Assembly (NCBI RefSeq): GCF_964340395.1
Contig: NC_135566.1
Location: forward strand, 13,625,501 to 13,675,000
Reading direction: 5' to 3'
Source of the DNA: Glandiceps talaboti
Lineage: Eukaryota > Hemichordata > Enteropneusta > Spengelidae
Length of the DNA: 49,500 nucleotides
Shown here: piece by piece, positions 22,301 through 33,538 of the stretch
Layout: every line of letters begins with the position of its first letter
Position numbering within the stretch: position 1 is the stretch's first letter
The notes under the pieces: model-generated
Told to the model about the DNA's origin: nothing
The model's database searches: none
The model's input: only the letters and a program-made list of their open reading frames with translations
Made by a program: the position numbers and the translations under genes

Positions 22301-24153
22301 TGTATTATATAAAAAATCCCAACCTTTTCATCAACAACAGTTGACTGTTGTTTTTTAAATGAAAAGAAACATGATAAATTCATTTTATTAAGGCCTAAAA
22401 AAAAAATTGTTTGGTTCAAGTTACTCAACCCCACCTAATTTTTCACTGCCAACCCTAAACTTTTTGGATGCATTCCAGAAAAAAAAAATCGCAAAAATTT
22501 TGAAGTCTCGCGAGAAATAGTAGATGCTGAAACTGACATCAACTTAAAAAGACAATATAAAACAGTTCTTCCAATCTGAAATGGGTGTACATCAGATAGG
22601 AATAAATAAATAACACATGTATAGTGACCATTTTGAAAACAATGGAAAACCTGAAGTAGACACCCATACATGAAAGAAAATATATAATAAAATCAAATAA
22701 AAAATCTACCTATCCCACCTATTCTAATATCGAGTGTAATAGGAAGCACACAATTTTTTTTATCAGGCCTACTTACTAATTCTGTATATATAAGAAACAT
22801 TTCCCATTCATATTACTACATTTTAGCTCCAATTGGCATGATCCAGTGTTGCCATAGGATGACCCATTAACTCTCATTATTACCCTGGTAATTGAGCCTT
22901 TAGTTCCAGTTTACTAAGATAGGCACAAACTATACAACTATTGTCGCAACATGTTGATACAAGTAATAAGCTATTGATGGGATGTTCTTTTAATTTACAT
23001 ATCTCAGTATGGAGTTCAAGGTCCATAAACTTGCAGTGTTGTTTTGGGACTTCCAATGTTTACACTATCTTGATCACAGGGTGATTAGATTTGCACAACA
23101 GAGGAACCGCTATCACCCACTTGTGTAGAATCTCACCTTGAAGAATAATAGATTTAGTTAGCATCTATCTTAGGAAAGTGAAGGCTCAATTAGCAGCCAT
23201 AGCACCAATTACAGTGCAATTTTGTTAGGAGAATTATCTATGTTGAATAGCCACTGGAATGTATTACTTGGACAATGGTATATTGTTACCCCTGAATCAA
23301 CTGTTTTACATACCAATTGAATCAATTTTTTGACCAATTCTCTGTTCCTATTTTTCAGTAATTTTTGATCCGGCACCATTTTATGGGCATCATGAGTTTG
23401 ATCTTGCAATAGCGGGAATGTTCGGTGGGTTCGGTAGTTCCTTTTATTCGGCATACCACAATCTTATACCCAAGGAACCAGGATTTCAGCAAAGGAATGA
23501 ATTGTACAAACTCTTCCACTATTTAAACCATTGGTATGTTTTGATCATTCATTATTTATTAAACAAATTACATGCAGGTAATATGAATACTGTTAATCTA
23601 GATATTTTTGCTACAAGAAAATTTTGCGATTTTAGAGTCTTCATCTAGTTCTCACAGACTAATTTTTACTAATTACTAGACTGGTGCATTGTGTTCATGT
23701 ATAAGAACACATTTTAGTCACTACTTATTTTAGTTATGAGCGAAATAAGTGAAAATAAATCTTTAGTGAAAATTGCCAGGTTTAAAGTATTCAGTTAATA
23801 GGTTAATAAGTACTGCAGTAGAATGTAGTCACCCTCGCCCGTCATTATCTCCCACCCCTGTGACACCTAAACCATTGCCAAGTTTTGATCATTAAATTTC
23901 AATACACATATGTTGGTTATGAAAAGATTCAGTTGATAGGTTGAAATTACTGAACAGCATTAAGCCCCCCCCCCTTACAAAAGCCCCCACCCCACACATT
24001 TTAATTATTATTTTACAACAAATAAAACACATGCAGACTTAGAATATTCAGTTGATAGTTACATTTTTTCTTTCGCTTCTTTTATTCAGGAATCATTTTG
24101 GTTCAGGATACAGAAGTCAGTCACTTGGTATAATGAGAAGTTTGGTGAGATGA
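19316..24153 (+). CDS. FN3K: Fructosamine-3-kinase, copy 2 (six exons, 306 aa)
   Basis: Tandem paralogue of the preceding gene with the same exon structure and phases: 19316-19459, 20104-20285, 21055-21211, 21440-21638, 23359-23533, 24090-24153. Exon 1 looks identical at nucleotide level to copy 1. Exon 4 has one extra codon ([13 protein letters not shown]). The catalytic loop is HGDLWGGN (Asp214), the metal motif is FDPAPFYGH (Asp231), and Cys24 is present, so the enzyme looks intact. Exon 2 carries a cluster of replacements relative to copy 1 (for example [19 protein letters not shown] versus [19 protein letters not shown]). Intron 3 is only 228 nt versus 1186 nt in copy 1. Both copies read in the same direction, so each probably has its own promoter, duplicated with the gene. 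Confidence 0.95.
21322..21351 (+). pseudogene. Partial duplicate of FN3K exon 4 start inside intron 3
   Basis: TTCCAG followed by ACATTTTACTCCAGACAGAA copies the acceptor and first codons of exon 4 (acceptor then ACGTTTTACACCAGACAGAA at 21440). It lies about 115 nt upstream of the real acceptor. Downstream sequence then diverges. A weaker relic is at 10614-10638 in copy 1. Confidence 0.6.
21590..21915 (+). repeat. Minisatellite from FN3K exon 4 edge (copy 2, three units)
   Basis: The same unit as in copy 1, with GATGAACCAGGTAAGTT at 21629, 21740 and 21851 (111-bp period). The first unit is the exon end of the functional exon 4. The lower copy number than in unit 1 shows independent expansion or contraction after the segmental duplication. 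Confidence 0.9.
22391..22770 (+). mobile_element. MITE (AGGCCTAA family), full length, in FN3K copy 2 intron 4
   Basis: 380 bp between AGGCCTAAAAAAAAAA and TATCAGGCCT. The paralogous locus in copy 1 (around 12080) is an empty site reading CATTTTATTAATTACTAATT. This proves insertion after the tandem duplication and suggests a 2-3-bp AT-rich target duplication. Confidence 0.85.
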
Positions 24154-24344
24154 AAATAATGTTTGCTGAAACATGTGGAATTCCTCTGGTAGATCAGTTT
24201 TATGCCCAGAACTTACCACTTGCATTTAATGTCGTGACTTGTCTAGAGCATACTATGAGCTTAACAAGGCTTTAATAGAGTTAGTGTATGTGGTAAAGAT
24301 TTTAAGCTATGAGTAAAACCTAATCGAAGACTAAATAATGACCA

Positions 24345-24930
24345 ATGTTATGCTATAATAATAATAAACTTTATTGTAACATTATCTACTAGTATATTAT
24401 CACTACAATACAATACAATAAAGTATAAAGAAAAATACTTGTATTGACCACAAAAACAAAAGTATTTTCACAATGTGAAAATCAACACAGCAAATTGGTT
24501 ATACAGATAGTTATGAGTCTCTGATGCCAGGTATAATCAGAGGGCCTGAAAGGTAGTAAATGTATTTGTCGAGTGTACAACACCAGGCAGCTGATATATT
24601 TTTGTTCAAATGATATTCTCGGATTTTGAATCCATGTTGAATAAATTTGCTTATTTCAACGAATGTATTTTTGTCTTTTACTGTAAGAATCTTTATGAGA
24701 TTCTCATTATCTGTGCTTGTACTAGAATATATATTTAATTTGTTAAAGAGTTCTTTCCTTTCATTTTGATATCCTGTACAGCGTAATAGATTATGCTCCT
24801 CGTCTTCTATTTCACCTTGTTTACATACAGGGCATGTCCTGCTTGATAAGGTGGTGTTTGTGTATCTTCCAGTTTCTATATGTAAAATATGTGCACTATG
24901 ATTTGTTTTTAGCATAACTAGGAATGTAAA
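24345..24930 (-). mobile_element. LINE 3' fragment with zinc-knuckle C-terminus
   Basis: The minus-strand frame 24511-24915 encodes HILHIETGRYTN, then CPVCKQGEIEDEEHNLLRC, a C-x2-C...H-x4-C knuckle found at the C-terminus of many animal LINE polyproteins. The element's 3' end carries a TTATTATTATA-like tail (24355 region, minus sense). The frame is closed about 11 codons upstream of the first Met, so it is a dead 5'-truncated piece. Confidence 0.7.
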
Positions 24931-25149
24931 ATCATTTGTAAGTCAACATCAACAAAATAAGTCACTGCAAAAAAAACAGAGTAATGAAATTTATAACAAG
25001 GTAGGGAACACCCCCATGCAGTATATGGTATAGGCCCAGATTTACATAATAAGTGATTTATTTACCAAACTATAAAATTATTGAGTTATAAACAAGGACC
25101 TAGTATATGTTATTTCAAATGTTTTTTTTTTCAAGTAGAAAAACATAGT

Positions 25150-25705
25150 AAAAGTTGTTATGTGAATTACCATGAAGAAGAAATATGATCACATTACTGA
25201 AGTACTGTTTGAGCTTCACTGGTTACCAGTTGAACATCGGATTGAATACAAGATACTGTTGCTCACATTTCGCGCCTTAAATGGACTTGCTCCAACTTAC
25301 ATTTGTGACCTTGTAACTCGCTATTGTCCTACCCGCACTCTCAGATCTATGGATCAATGTCTACTGACACCGACGTCAGTTAACACCAAGTCTTACGGTC
25401 AACGTGCCTTTTCACATGCTGCTCCTAAACTCTGGAATTGTTTTGCCAATGGAACTTAGACTTTGTAACTCTATTGACATTTTTAAACGAAAACTGAAGA
25501 CTCATCTTTTTAAGAAGGCGTATGCCTAGTTTTAATTTTGTTTCATTAGTTGCTACTTTTATCTATGAACTTTGAACTTGTGGGACTTTGAACGTTTTTA
25601 ACTTTTATCCCTTTTAAGTACGTATTCCTTTCACCTTTTTAGTTTTGTTCAGCGCCTCTGAGCAAACCCTATTTGTTATACTGGCGCTCTATAAATGTTA
25701 TTATT
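25150..25705 (+). mobile_element. LINE (CR1/L2-like) 3' tail, frameshifted
   Basis: The frame 25172-25459 reads FELHWLPVEHRIEYKILLLT, ALNGLAPTYICDLV and YGQRAFSHAAPKLWN, the classic RT C-terminal signature. A one-base frameshift after LWN shifts the rest (LPMELRLCNSIDIFKRKLK) into another frame ending at 25528. The tail GCTCTATAAATGTTATTATT is CR1/L2-like. It interrupts an older dispersed repeat, since its flanks are contiguous at 28040-28110. Confidence 0.85.
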
Positions 25706-26003
25706 ATTAATTAAAAATCCAAAATAAATACTCGTCCATATGACCACGTTAAGAAGTTTGATTTGCGGAAATTGGCCCCCAAGGTGCATTCTACTGTTCA
25801 ACAGTACAGTTACTGAGCCGCCAATCAGTCAGATAAAGCACATATTTCATCCAGAACAGAACGAAGAGAAAATAGAAGTTGACACAGAGCATATTGATTT
25901 GGCCATTTATGTGCAATGCAAATTTTGGTTAGGTGTGCAGTAATGCATGGACAAGTAAAGTTGTGAAATAGTACAATTTGTGAATTGGTTGTTATCAATT
26001 CAA

Positions 26004-26178
26004 TGTGTGTGTGTGTGTGTGTGTGTGTGCGTTTGATATGGTGCGCTTGCCATGGTATGCACAAATTCATTGGTTGATAAGCTGTGATATATTTTCCATA
26101 TATCCGCATCGTGATAGTATTGTTCTACCACCATTTCATCATTGATATCCTATCCTTTTCCTTGGCAGGTGTAAATTT

Positions 26179-26228
<50 letters not shown>

Positions 26229-26345
26229 TACATACATACATACATACATACATACATACATACATACATACATACGTTCATACATACATACATACATACA
26301 TACATACATACACACACACGCACATACATACATACATACATACAT

Positions 26346-26376
<31 letters not shown>

Positions 26377-26424
26377 TACATACATACATACATACATACA
26401 TACATACATACATACATACATACC
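26004..26424. repeat. (GT)n, then (CA)n and (CATA)n arrays
   Basis: GT run at about 26004-26030. CA run from 26179, followed by CATA repeats with CACA islands to 26424. It yields spurious His/Tyr/Ile and Cys/Val/Met frames on both strands. Confidence 0.95.
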
Positions 26425-26649
26425 GTGATACGCGCATGCACACATACTACATACCCAAAGGCCACAGATGACACATATGCCGCAGTCTTGTGAAATTATG
26501 CACCCCTACAAATTTTAGTAACACATCACTGTGCAAGAAGTCTAATATATCTATATTTACCCAAGTTCAACTACACCTTGCTGTGACATTACTTTCTACG
26601 ATTTGTCTTTGATATTACTGGCGCTGGTGTAATTATGTGTATTCTCCAC

Positions 26650-26760
26650 TATTTTGCTTCATTCAGCCGGAAAATGCTCGTGACCTAAGGGTTGTCACTA
26701 GCACTACGAGCCGTATTTTCCTTGGCTGAACGACGAAAAATATTTGGGGAATAACATCTC
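26650..26760. repeat. Short hairpin repeat, copy 1
   Basis: TTCAGCCGGAAAATGCTCG pairs with CGAGCCGTATTTTCCTTGGC across a short loop. Related sequence occurs at 30310-30450 and 39010-39110, marking a small dispersed foldback family. Confidence 0.5.
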
Positions 26761-27224
26761 TTGTCAATATGGTTCTAACGATCATCAACCATTGTCACCC
26801 ACTATTATTAATAATCATACAAAATTCCGTCTAATCATTATGTTTTAAATGTATATGATATTGAGTTTTTTCTAAGTCAATATCAAACTCCTTGTAAAAA
26901 ATCTACACTTCATAGATAATCGATATACTTAGAATGAAGTTTGCATTAGCATTTTGAACACTTTGTGTCTGACGGGGATTTTTTGGTCGTTAATATCGAT
27001 TAAACTGGCATTGACGTATACAGGAAAACAACTTCCAAAGGGATATCCTTTATCGATCTTAGCATTTTATCAGTTAAATTCCCGGTTTTCTAACCCACTG
27101 GTTGCGTTGACCCATTTTTTTTTACCAGGAAATCTTATATTCAATAAAAGAACAGACGGAAAGGGTACAGTAGACGATATACGTATTCTAAAATACATAA
27201 CTAAAATAATTTGAACTTGTGAAG

Positions 27225-27906
27225 CAGTTCATTATAATCTAGATAACGTTGTTATAAAATATATAATAGAAATATGATCTTAGAATACTTCATGATAATC
27301 TAGATACGTAGTTATAAAATATAACAGAGATATAATCAGAATACTTCATGATAATCTAGATACGTGGTTATAAAATAAAATATAAATATTATCTTAGAAT
27401 ACTTCATGATAATCTAGATGCGTGGTTATAAAATATAGAATATAAATATAATCTTAGAATACTTCATGATAATCTAGATACGTGGTTATAAAATAAAATA
27501 TAGATATAATCTTAGAATACTTCATGATAATCTAGATACGTGGTTATAAAATATAGAATATAAATATAATCTTAGAATACTTCATGATAATCTAGATACA
27601 TGGTTATAAAATATAGAATATAAATATAATCTTAGAATACTTCATGATAATCTAGATACATGGTTATAAAATATAGAATATTAATATAATCTTAGAATAC
27701 TTCATGATAATCTAGATACATGGTTATAAAATATAGAATATAAATATAATCTTAGAATACTTCATGATAATCTAGATACATGGTTATACAATATAATAGA
27801 ACTATAATCTTAGAATACTTCATGATAATCTAGATACGTGGTTATAAAATATAGAATAGAAATATAATCTGAGAATACTTCATGATAATCTAGCGTGGTT
27901 ATAAAA
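27225..27906 (+). repeat. Satellite of about twelve ~60-bp units
   Basis: The unit contains CTTAGAATACTTCATGATAA then TCTAGATACGTGG and TTATAAAATATAGAATATAA. Period is 56-60 bp with small indels. Central units (27540-27780) are the most alike, with a CATGG variant clustered there. Confidence 0.95.
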
Positions 27907-27984
27907 TAACATCAAACAACATTGACAAGGTCTGCGTTTGTAACTCAATGCATTGCAAAATGCTTACAACTATTTTAGACATTG

Positions 27985-28150
27985 GTATTTTTTTAAATAA
28001 TAAATTGAGTTACAAACAAGGACTACTTGGCATATGTTCTTTCTCATTGCTTTTTCAAGTAGGAAGCCACGATAAAATTGTTTTATATATTAAAATCCAA
28101 AATAAATACCTAATACTTATGGCCACTTTAAGGAGTTATACAAATCAGCA
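27985..28150 (+). repeat. Dispersed repeat copy related to both FN3K unit ends
   Basis: TTGAGTTACAAACAAGGACT, the TTTTTCAAGTAGGAAG run and AAAATCCAAAATAAATACCT match 16150-16260 and the two halves 25075-25150 / 25708-25770. It shows the uninterrupted form of the element into which the 25150-25705 LINE inserted. Confidence 0.7.
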
Positions 28151-30090
28151 AAAATAGTAGTGTCGGTATCTAATAAAACGGTCATATATATTTTAACTGT
28201 GAAAACGTGTATATGTAAATGAATTTAGTGCTATGGCAACAATCACCAAGACTACCCATGGTTAAAACGATGAGTCTTCTTGTTGAACGTAGGTCGTTAA
28301 CGTTTTTCGAGATACCTTAGAAACGTGAATAATGAGTGATCAATAGTACATACCAAATACTATCCTTATATTATGTGTGCAGCTGATAATTCAATACCAG
28401 TCTAAGACGGTATTAATTTTATAAATACGTTTCTACAATATAACGAGCCAATTTCTCAGCACTGAAAGACTAATTGATTGCAATTAAAATCCTTTCCAAT
28501 CAGTCATTATTTTTAGTACAAATGTAGTCTCCTTTTTTTAAAAAAGCAAATAGATTATTGATATTTCAAAAGAATTCATACTGTGTATAATGGCTTGTAA
28601 AAGCTTTCGTGTTTTACAGCCCTAATTATAAGGGAAGTACGTGTGGAAGTTATCAGATTTTAACTCAGTGCTAAATACTAAAGATCCATAAGACAGCAAA
28701 AAGGTTAAAATATACTTTTTTTATTTCCTAAGTACATGTCTATTTAAACGTACATAATCTTTACACATGTTAATTCAATGGTTACATAGAACTATCTAAA
28801 AGAAATCTACTAAAACTTCCATTATTGCTCCTTGTAAAACTTTAAAATATCACTTCTTTTCACATAACTACTAATATAATAAACAGCGTGTGAAAGTCCA
28901 ACTGGAAAAGAAATATACTGTAAGAAGATACAATGTTATTTCGTTTTAAGACAATAGGGAACTTGCAATCCAGACTGAGCATGCTCAGATGCAAAGGACT
29001 ATGGGGTTATCTGTGGTTATCTTAATACCTAATCTGGAGCTACCGATAAAAAAAATCTCTCACAATTGTCAGGGTAACTATGAATTGATCATTTGTGGTT
29101 GCAAACAATGTAACAGTATTGTTTACAATACCAATCTATTAGTATTTATTATCACATTTCCCATGATGCATCATTTCAACATGGAGGGTTTGCAAGTTCC
29201 TTATTGTAATAAGATTTTTTGACAGTATAGCGAGATGACTTGAATCATCAACATTGTCACCATAACAACCGTTTATAAACAGTCGATTAAAGGTACTGCC
29301 ATATTAAGGTAGTATGTGCCTTGCAAATAAAAATATTGAACTTCTCAGAAAACAAATTCATTCGTGGTTAAAGGTAAGAAAAAGGTCAGAGTTCACCGTA
29401 CAATTCTTTTAAAAAGAATCATATTTGCAAATGTGGAAGCTTTGATTTGCCTTTTTGAAATTATTCATTTTATTTCATGTACAAATTTGATGTCTTTTAC
29501 AGGGATAAAGAAGATTGTGAAATCATTTCTAAACTAACCGTAAATTATCTAGAAATTAAAAGAAATTTTTCCTATTTCGCGTACGATAAGCAATTACTTA
29601 CAAACAGAAACTATTTTCTCTCTTGATTGTTAACCCCCTCCCCATGAAGGGGTAATTATTAGTTTTACAATAGTTAAAGAAGAAGAAAGACACAGCCTCT
29701 TAATTCAAGTAACTGGTCCCTATATTATCAAATAATATGACCTTTCTGTCAGTATTCTTGTATTTTACCTTGACCTTGACCTTCTGAACCCAAAACACCA
29801 ATTTCATTCGTTACTCCTACAGTTCTGAAGTAAAGGGAGTTTTGTTTTCTTTGAAACACTTCAAGTTGTTATTCTTATTTTTCAACTCTGTGTTCTTGTA
29901 ATTGCTGAAGCGTGATCTTCTGGTGATCAGACCACATCATTTTCCAGCAACTTGATACAATTTGTTGTCGAACGAATATAAAAAGATCTGTACTATATAC
30001 AAACATGGCAAAAATAGCAAAGAATTCAGACCGTTGGGGCGTTAACAATTAAAGCAGTCGCCGAATCATGCTTGACATTACATGTACATT
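28150..30090. other. Intergenic, no gene seen
   Basis: AT-rich sequence without convincing exons or repeats. The only motif noted is a 14-bp palindrome CTGAGCATGCTCAG near 28977, whose core fits a single p53-family half-site. Confidence 0.5.
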
Positions 30091-30309
30091 TTATTTATCA
30101 CACCTCACGAAAGCCAAGTTGAACAAAAAAAAAAATACTGAATTATACCCTGGTCGTTCTGACGTCACGACAAAGCGCGTATACGTCATGGGTTCTGCGA
30201 TAGTCGAAATATAAGTCAAAACGTTCAAAATCGTCATTATTTGTATCCAATTTTTCATAAAGTGTACTTGTCGACAATTCTGAGGTATAAACATAGTTTT
30301 CCCAACAAT

Positions 30310-30450
30310 TTCCTTCATTTGGCTCTGAAATACTCTTGAACTAGGGGTTTTGTCACTACTCGTCTTTCGCCGGTCGCCCAGTGACAAGACCCCTTAGGTC
30401 ACCCGTATTTTCCTTGGCTGATGGAGGAGGCGAAATATTGGGGATTGCAC
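30310..30450. repeat. Short hairpin repeat, copy 2 (3' flank of lectin-mucin gene)
   Basis: Contains CCCGTATTTTCCTTGGCTGA and an inverted partner, TTTGGCTCTGAAATACTC. It lies just downstream of the lectin-mucin stop codon and is probably within its 3'UTR. Confidence 0.45.
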
Positions 30451-30480
30451 AAAACTGTTAGAAATTACACACATGATTGA

Positions 30481-33400
30481 TTATGCAGAGTCACGCGATA
30501 TGACAGTTTGGGGTGGCGGAATATGTTCTTCATGGTCCTCATCTTTTTTTCTTTTACATCGTCGTCTGCATCCAGCGAGCATACAACAATCGAGAATGAC
30601 AAGAGCTGTACCAACAGTGAATAATATAGATGAAAACAAATAAGATGGCAGATTGCGAGTAATCAGATCTAACAATGTATTCGACTTCCCAGCCGTTGGT
30701 AAAGTACTTGAAAGCCATGTTGTTGTTGTTGTTGTTGTGCTTGTTTGGTCATTTCCACTCGTGGGTAAATATCCAGTGGTTTTAGGGGTAGCAGTTGGTT
30801 TATCCGTGGTTGTTGGTAGCCTTGAAGTTGTTTGTTGAGTTGGTTGAGGATTGCTTGATAATGACGGTTTTGTTGTTGTCAATGTGGTAGTTGGTGGTTC
30901 TGAGGTTGTCATTGTGGTAGTTGGTGGCTGTGTGGTTGTCAATGTGGTGGTTGGTGGCTGTGTGGTTGTCAGTGTGGTCGTTGGTGGCTGTGTGGTTGTC
31001 ATGGTGGTGGTGGTTGGTGGCTGTGTGGTTGTCAATGTGGTGGTTGGTGGCTGTGTGGTTGTCAGTGTGGTGGTTGGTGGCTGTGTGGTTGTTAATGTGG
31101 TGGTTGGTGGCTGTGTGGTTGTCAGTGTGGTGGTTGGTGGCTGTGTGGTTGTCAATGTGGTGGTTGGTGGCTGTGTGGTTGTCAGTGTGGTGGTTGGTGG
31201 CTGTGTGGTTGTCAATGTGGTGGTTGGTGGCTGTGTGGTTGTCAATGTGGTGGTTGGTGGCTGTGTGGTTGTCAGTGTGGTGGTTGGTGGCTGTGTGGTT
31301 GTTAATGTGGTGGTTGGTGGCTGTGTGGTTGTCAGTGTGGTGGTTGGTGGCTGTGTGGTAGTACGGGTCGTTGCTGGAGATGCATCTGTTGGAGAATAGA
31401 AAAATAAAGAATACAAAATTATAAATTAAGAAATTTACACACAAAAACTATCGGCATTGCCCTTACCCTTATTGTTCATTCAGTTGTCGATTGATAATGA
31501 CTTGGGGAGTCTTTCCATGAAACAGAAAGCAAAACTAATCTTGGTTTGATTATGTCTCTATGAATACACACTTATTATTAGGCCTAATGAAAATTGAGTG
31601 GTTCCGATTACGCTGGAGTAGGTAGATTTGTTATTTTATTTCATGTGTGAGTGTCTAGTTCAGATACAAAAATGTAGTTATGTTTTCCGTTGTTTTCTAA
31701 ATGGTCACTGTGCTATTGTTTTTTATTCTTCCCATCAGATGTACAGTTATTAAAAAATGGAAACACAGTGAGTTTTCGCGCCCACTATTTCTGCCAAGAC
31801 ATCACACAATTTTCGCTATTTTATTTTTTTCTGTAAAAAGCACTTTAGGGTCGGCAGTGAGAAAAACTAGGTGGGGGTGGAGTAACCGGAACCAAACATA
31901 TAATATTTTTGTGTTCTTACATGCAAGACAATTTGAGTATAACACCGTGCATCTGCTTTGTATGCCGTAGATGTGCAGAGATATTATATTGGCAAAACTA
32001 TTAAGAATATGGTTAAACAGCAGCATTAATCCGACGAAGTACACTACCAGTCCACTTGTAGCACCGCACTTCAACAACGTGGGGTATTCAGAGAAGGACC
32101 GATCTGTTCTTGTCATCGACAGAATTTAAGGACACGTGAATTTAGATGCCAGAAGGAAATGGAAGCTCTTCGGAAGTTTTACAAACTCTCTTTGATTTGC
32201 TTGCTTTTACTTTTTTAAAATCACATTCCAGAGAGAAACAATGTCAATTCAGTCTATAACAGCAAAGTCTGCATATTGTGTTTGTCTACTTCTGAATCAC
32301 ATAATTGTCTTCATTTACTTCTTTTACACCTCATCAAATATTACGGAAGTATTGTGAACTATGAGTATCTTGTCTTTGGTTCGAAATGATATGTAAAATA
32401 AAATAAAATCCCAACCTACATTTTTCTGAAGTCATGATATCAGAAACAAATATTTAAAAAAAAAAATTGCCTTATGAAAACAATATTATATTCACTAGAA
32501 TTGCCCAAAATGGATTGATATGTGTGGGGAAACACAATATATACCTGCATCTGGAACTCTACAGATGTATGATATTGATTGTAAACAGTCATATGTAACC
32601 CAGTCATAATTTTGTGTATGGTCCATGACGGCACATCGCTGTGCTGCTTGTGGTTCCGTTGGTATCCACTTGTCATATCCAGTGGCGCTTAAAAATTGGT
32701 CATCAACCCATTTAAACGCAGAGGCACTAGAGCTGTCATAGAATCCAACCCAAAAGTCAAACCCTGCAGTGGCTATGCTGGCCAGGAATGCTTGGTGACC
32801 AGCATCCAGAATAACCGGAAAGTCACCGCCACCAGACAGACACATGATCCGGGCCATGAAATAATCGAACATTCCTGGAGTAACAACATCGTAGCAGAAA
32901 CCACCGTATCCATACTGCCCTGCAGGGCAAGCTGAAATATGAAAACAAGAGGTGTGTTTCAGTACTCAGTACTTCGTGATAAATCATGCCGTTGAATTTA
33001 AAATCGAAATAGATTGGTAAGTGGCGATATCAATAGTTGAATGTAGGATTAGACACTTTTCTACTGTGAAAAATCTCCAATATGAAACAACATATACCGG
33101 GTAAGCAAACTGGTCAAAACGAGTAGCTAGCTTCCATCACAAGTAATGGCGATGCTTCAATATATCAGAAAGTGACAGTCGCACGGACTTGGTCTATGTT
33201 GGTTCATATTGTTTTTAAACTAGAAAAAATAATTGAATTGTTTCAGCCATTATAAATCTAAAACAAAGACTCGTGTCTCATCACATGGCCACTGAAACTT
33301 TAAGTCAATACTATGCCTTGTTATACAGATTTTTCATGACTTGAAAGTGGAAAATATTTGATGTGTTTGTAAATATACCACGTTTAATTACTATGTGGTA

Positions 33401-33538
33401 GAAATCTTATTTGGTAAAAAAAAACGCCGCTGAGTTTCACCCTTCTTAAATAAATGCAAGCAGCAAAGAAGTCAATATGAAAAACTTACCTCCTCTACAG
33501 AATGGTATAAGGCAGAGTAAAATCCAGAACGATTGCAT
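30481..33538 (-). CDS. C-type lectin / mucin-stalk type I membrane protein (446 aa)
   Basis: Three exons: 33490-33538 (signal peptide MQSFWILLCLIPFCRG), 32545-32931 (C-type lectin domain), 30481-31385 (stalk, TM, tail). All junctions are GT-AG with phase 1, and the lengths sum to 447 codons. The lectin domain has six Cys ([16 protein letters not shown] ... CLSGGGDFPVI ... FWVGFYD ... RCAVMDHTQNYDWVTYDC ... YICRVPDAG). EPQ and WVTYD stand where calcium-binding EPN/QPD and WND would be, so calcium-dependent sugar binding is doubtful. The stalk has about 16 [10 protein letters not shown] repeats, likely O-glycosylated. The TM segment is [20 protein letters not shown], followed by a basic stop-transfer CRRRCKRKK and a 20-residue tail. 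A candidate polyA signal AATAAA lies at 30095-30090. Confidence 0.9.
30880..31370 (-). repeat. 30-bp coding minisatellite ([10 protein letters not shown] units)
   Basis: About 16 tandem 30-bp units in the stalk exon. Neighbouring units alternate TTG and CTG Leu codons, giving a 60-bp higher-order period that suggests recent expansion by dimers. The changes are silent, consistent with selection for the repeat peptide. Confidence 0.9.
31580..31915 (-). mobile_element. MITE (AGGCCTAA family), inverted copy in lectin gene intron
   Basis: It begins AGGCCTAATGAAAATTGAGT and ends with GGGTGGAGTAACCGGAACCA, the reverse complement of the family's left part. The outermost bases of that end are lost. 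It lies in intron 2 of the minus-strand lectin-mucin gene. Confidence 0.7.

Larger units (their letters stand above)
17855..25830 (+). repeat. Segmental duplication, unit 2 (FN3K copy 2)
   Basis: Direct tandem partner of 6120-16330. Unit-specific material includes two foldback insertions (18155-18266, 18299-18507), a MITE (22391-22770) and a LINE tail (about 25150-25705). A minus-strand LINE fragment (about 24345-24920) is intact here, while unit 1 retains only its distal edge near 13791. Confidence 0.85.

Noticed and set aside
26084-26474. His/Thr/Tyr and Cys/Val/Met frames
   Set aside because: Produced by CA/CATA repeats.
27225-27906. Regular repeats that could suggest a CRISPR array
   Set aside because: Units are head-to-tail without unique spacers, in an intron-bearing animal genome.
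28975-28990. 14-bp palindrome with a p53-family half-site
   Set aside because: A single half-site occurs often by chance and no gene start is nearby.
30851-31399. 182-codon Val/Gly-rich plus-strand frame
   Set aside because: Antisense shadow of the Thr/Pro stalk minisatellite; the minus frame has signal peptide, lectin domain and TM in phase.
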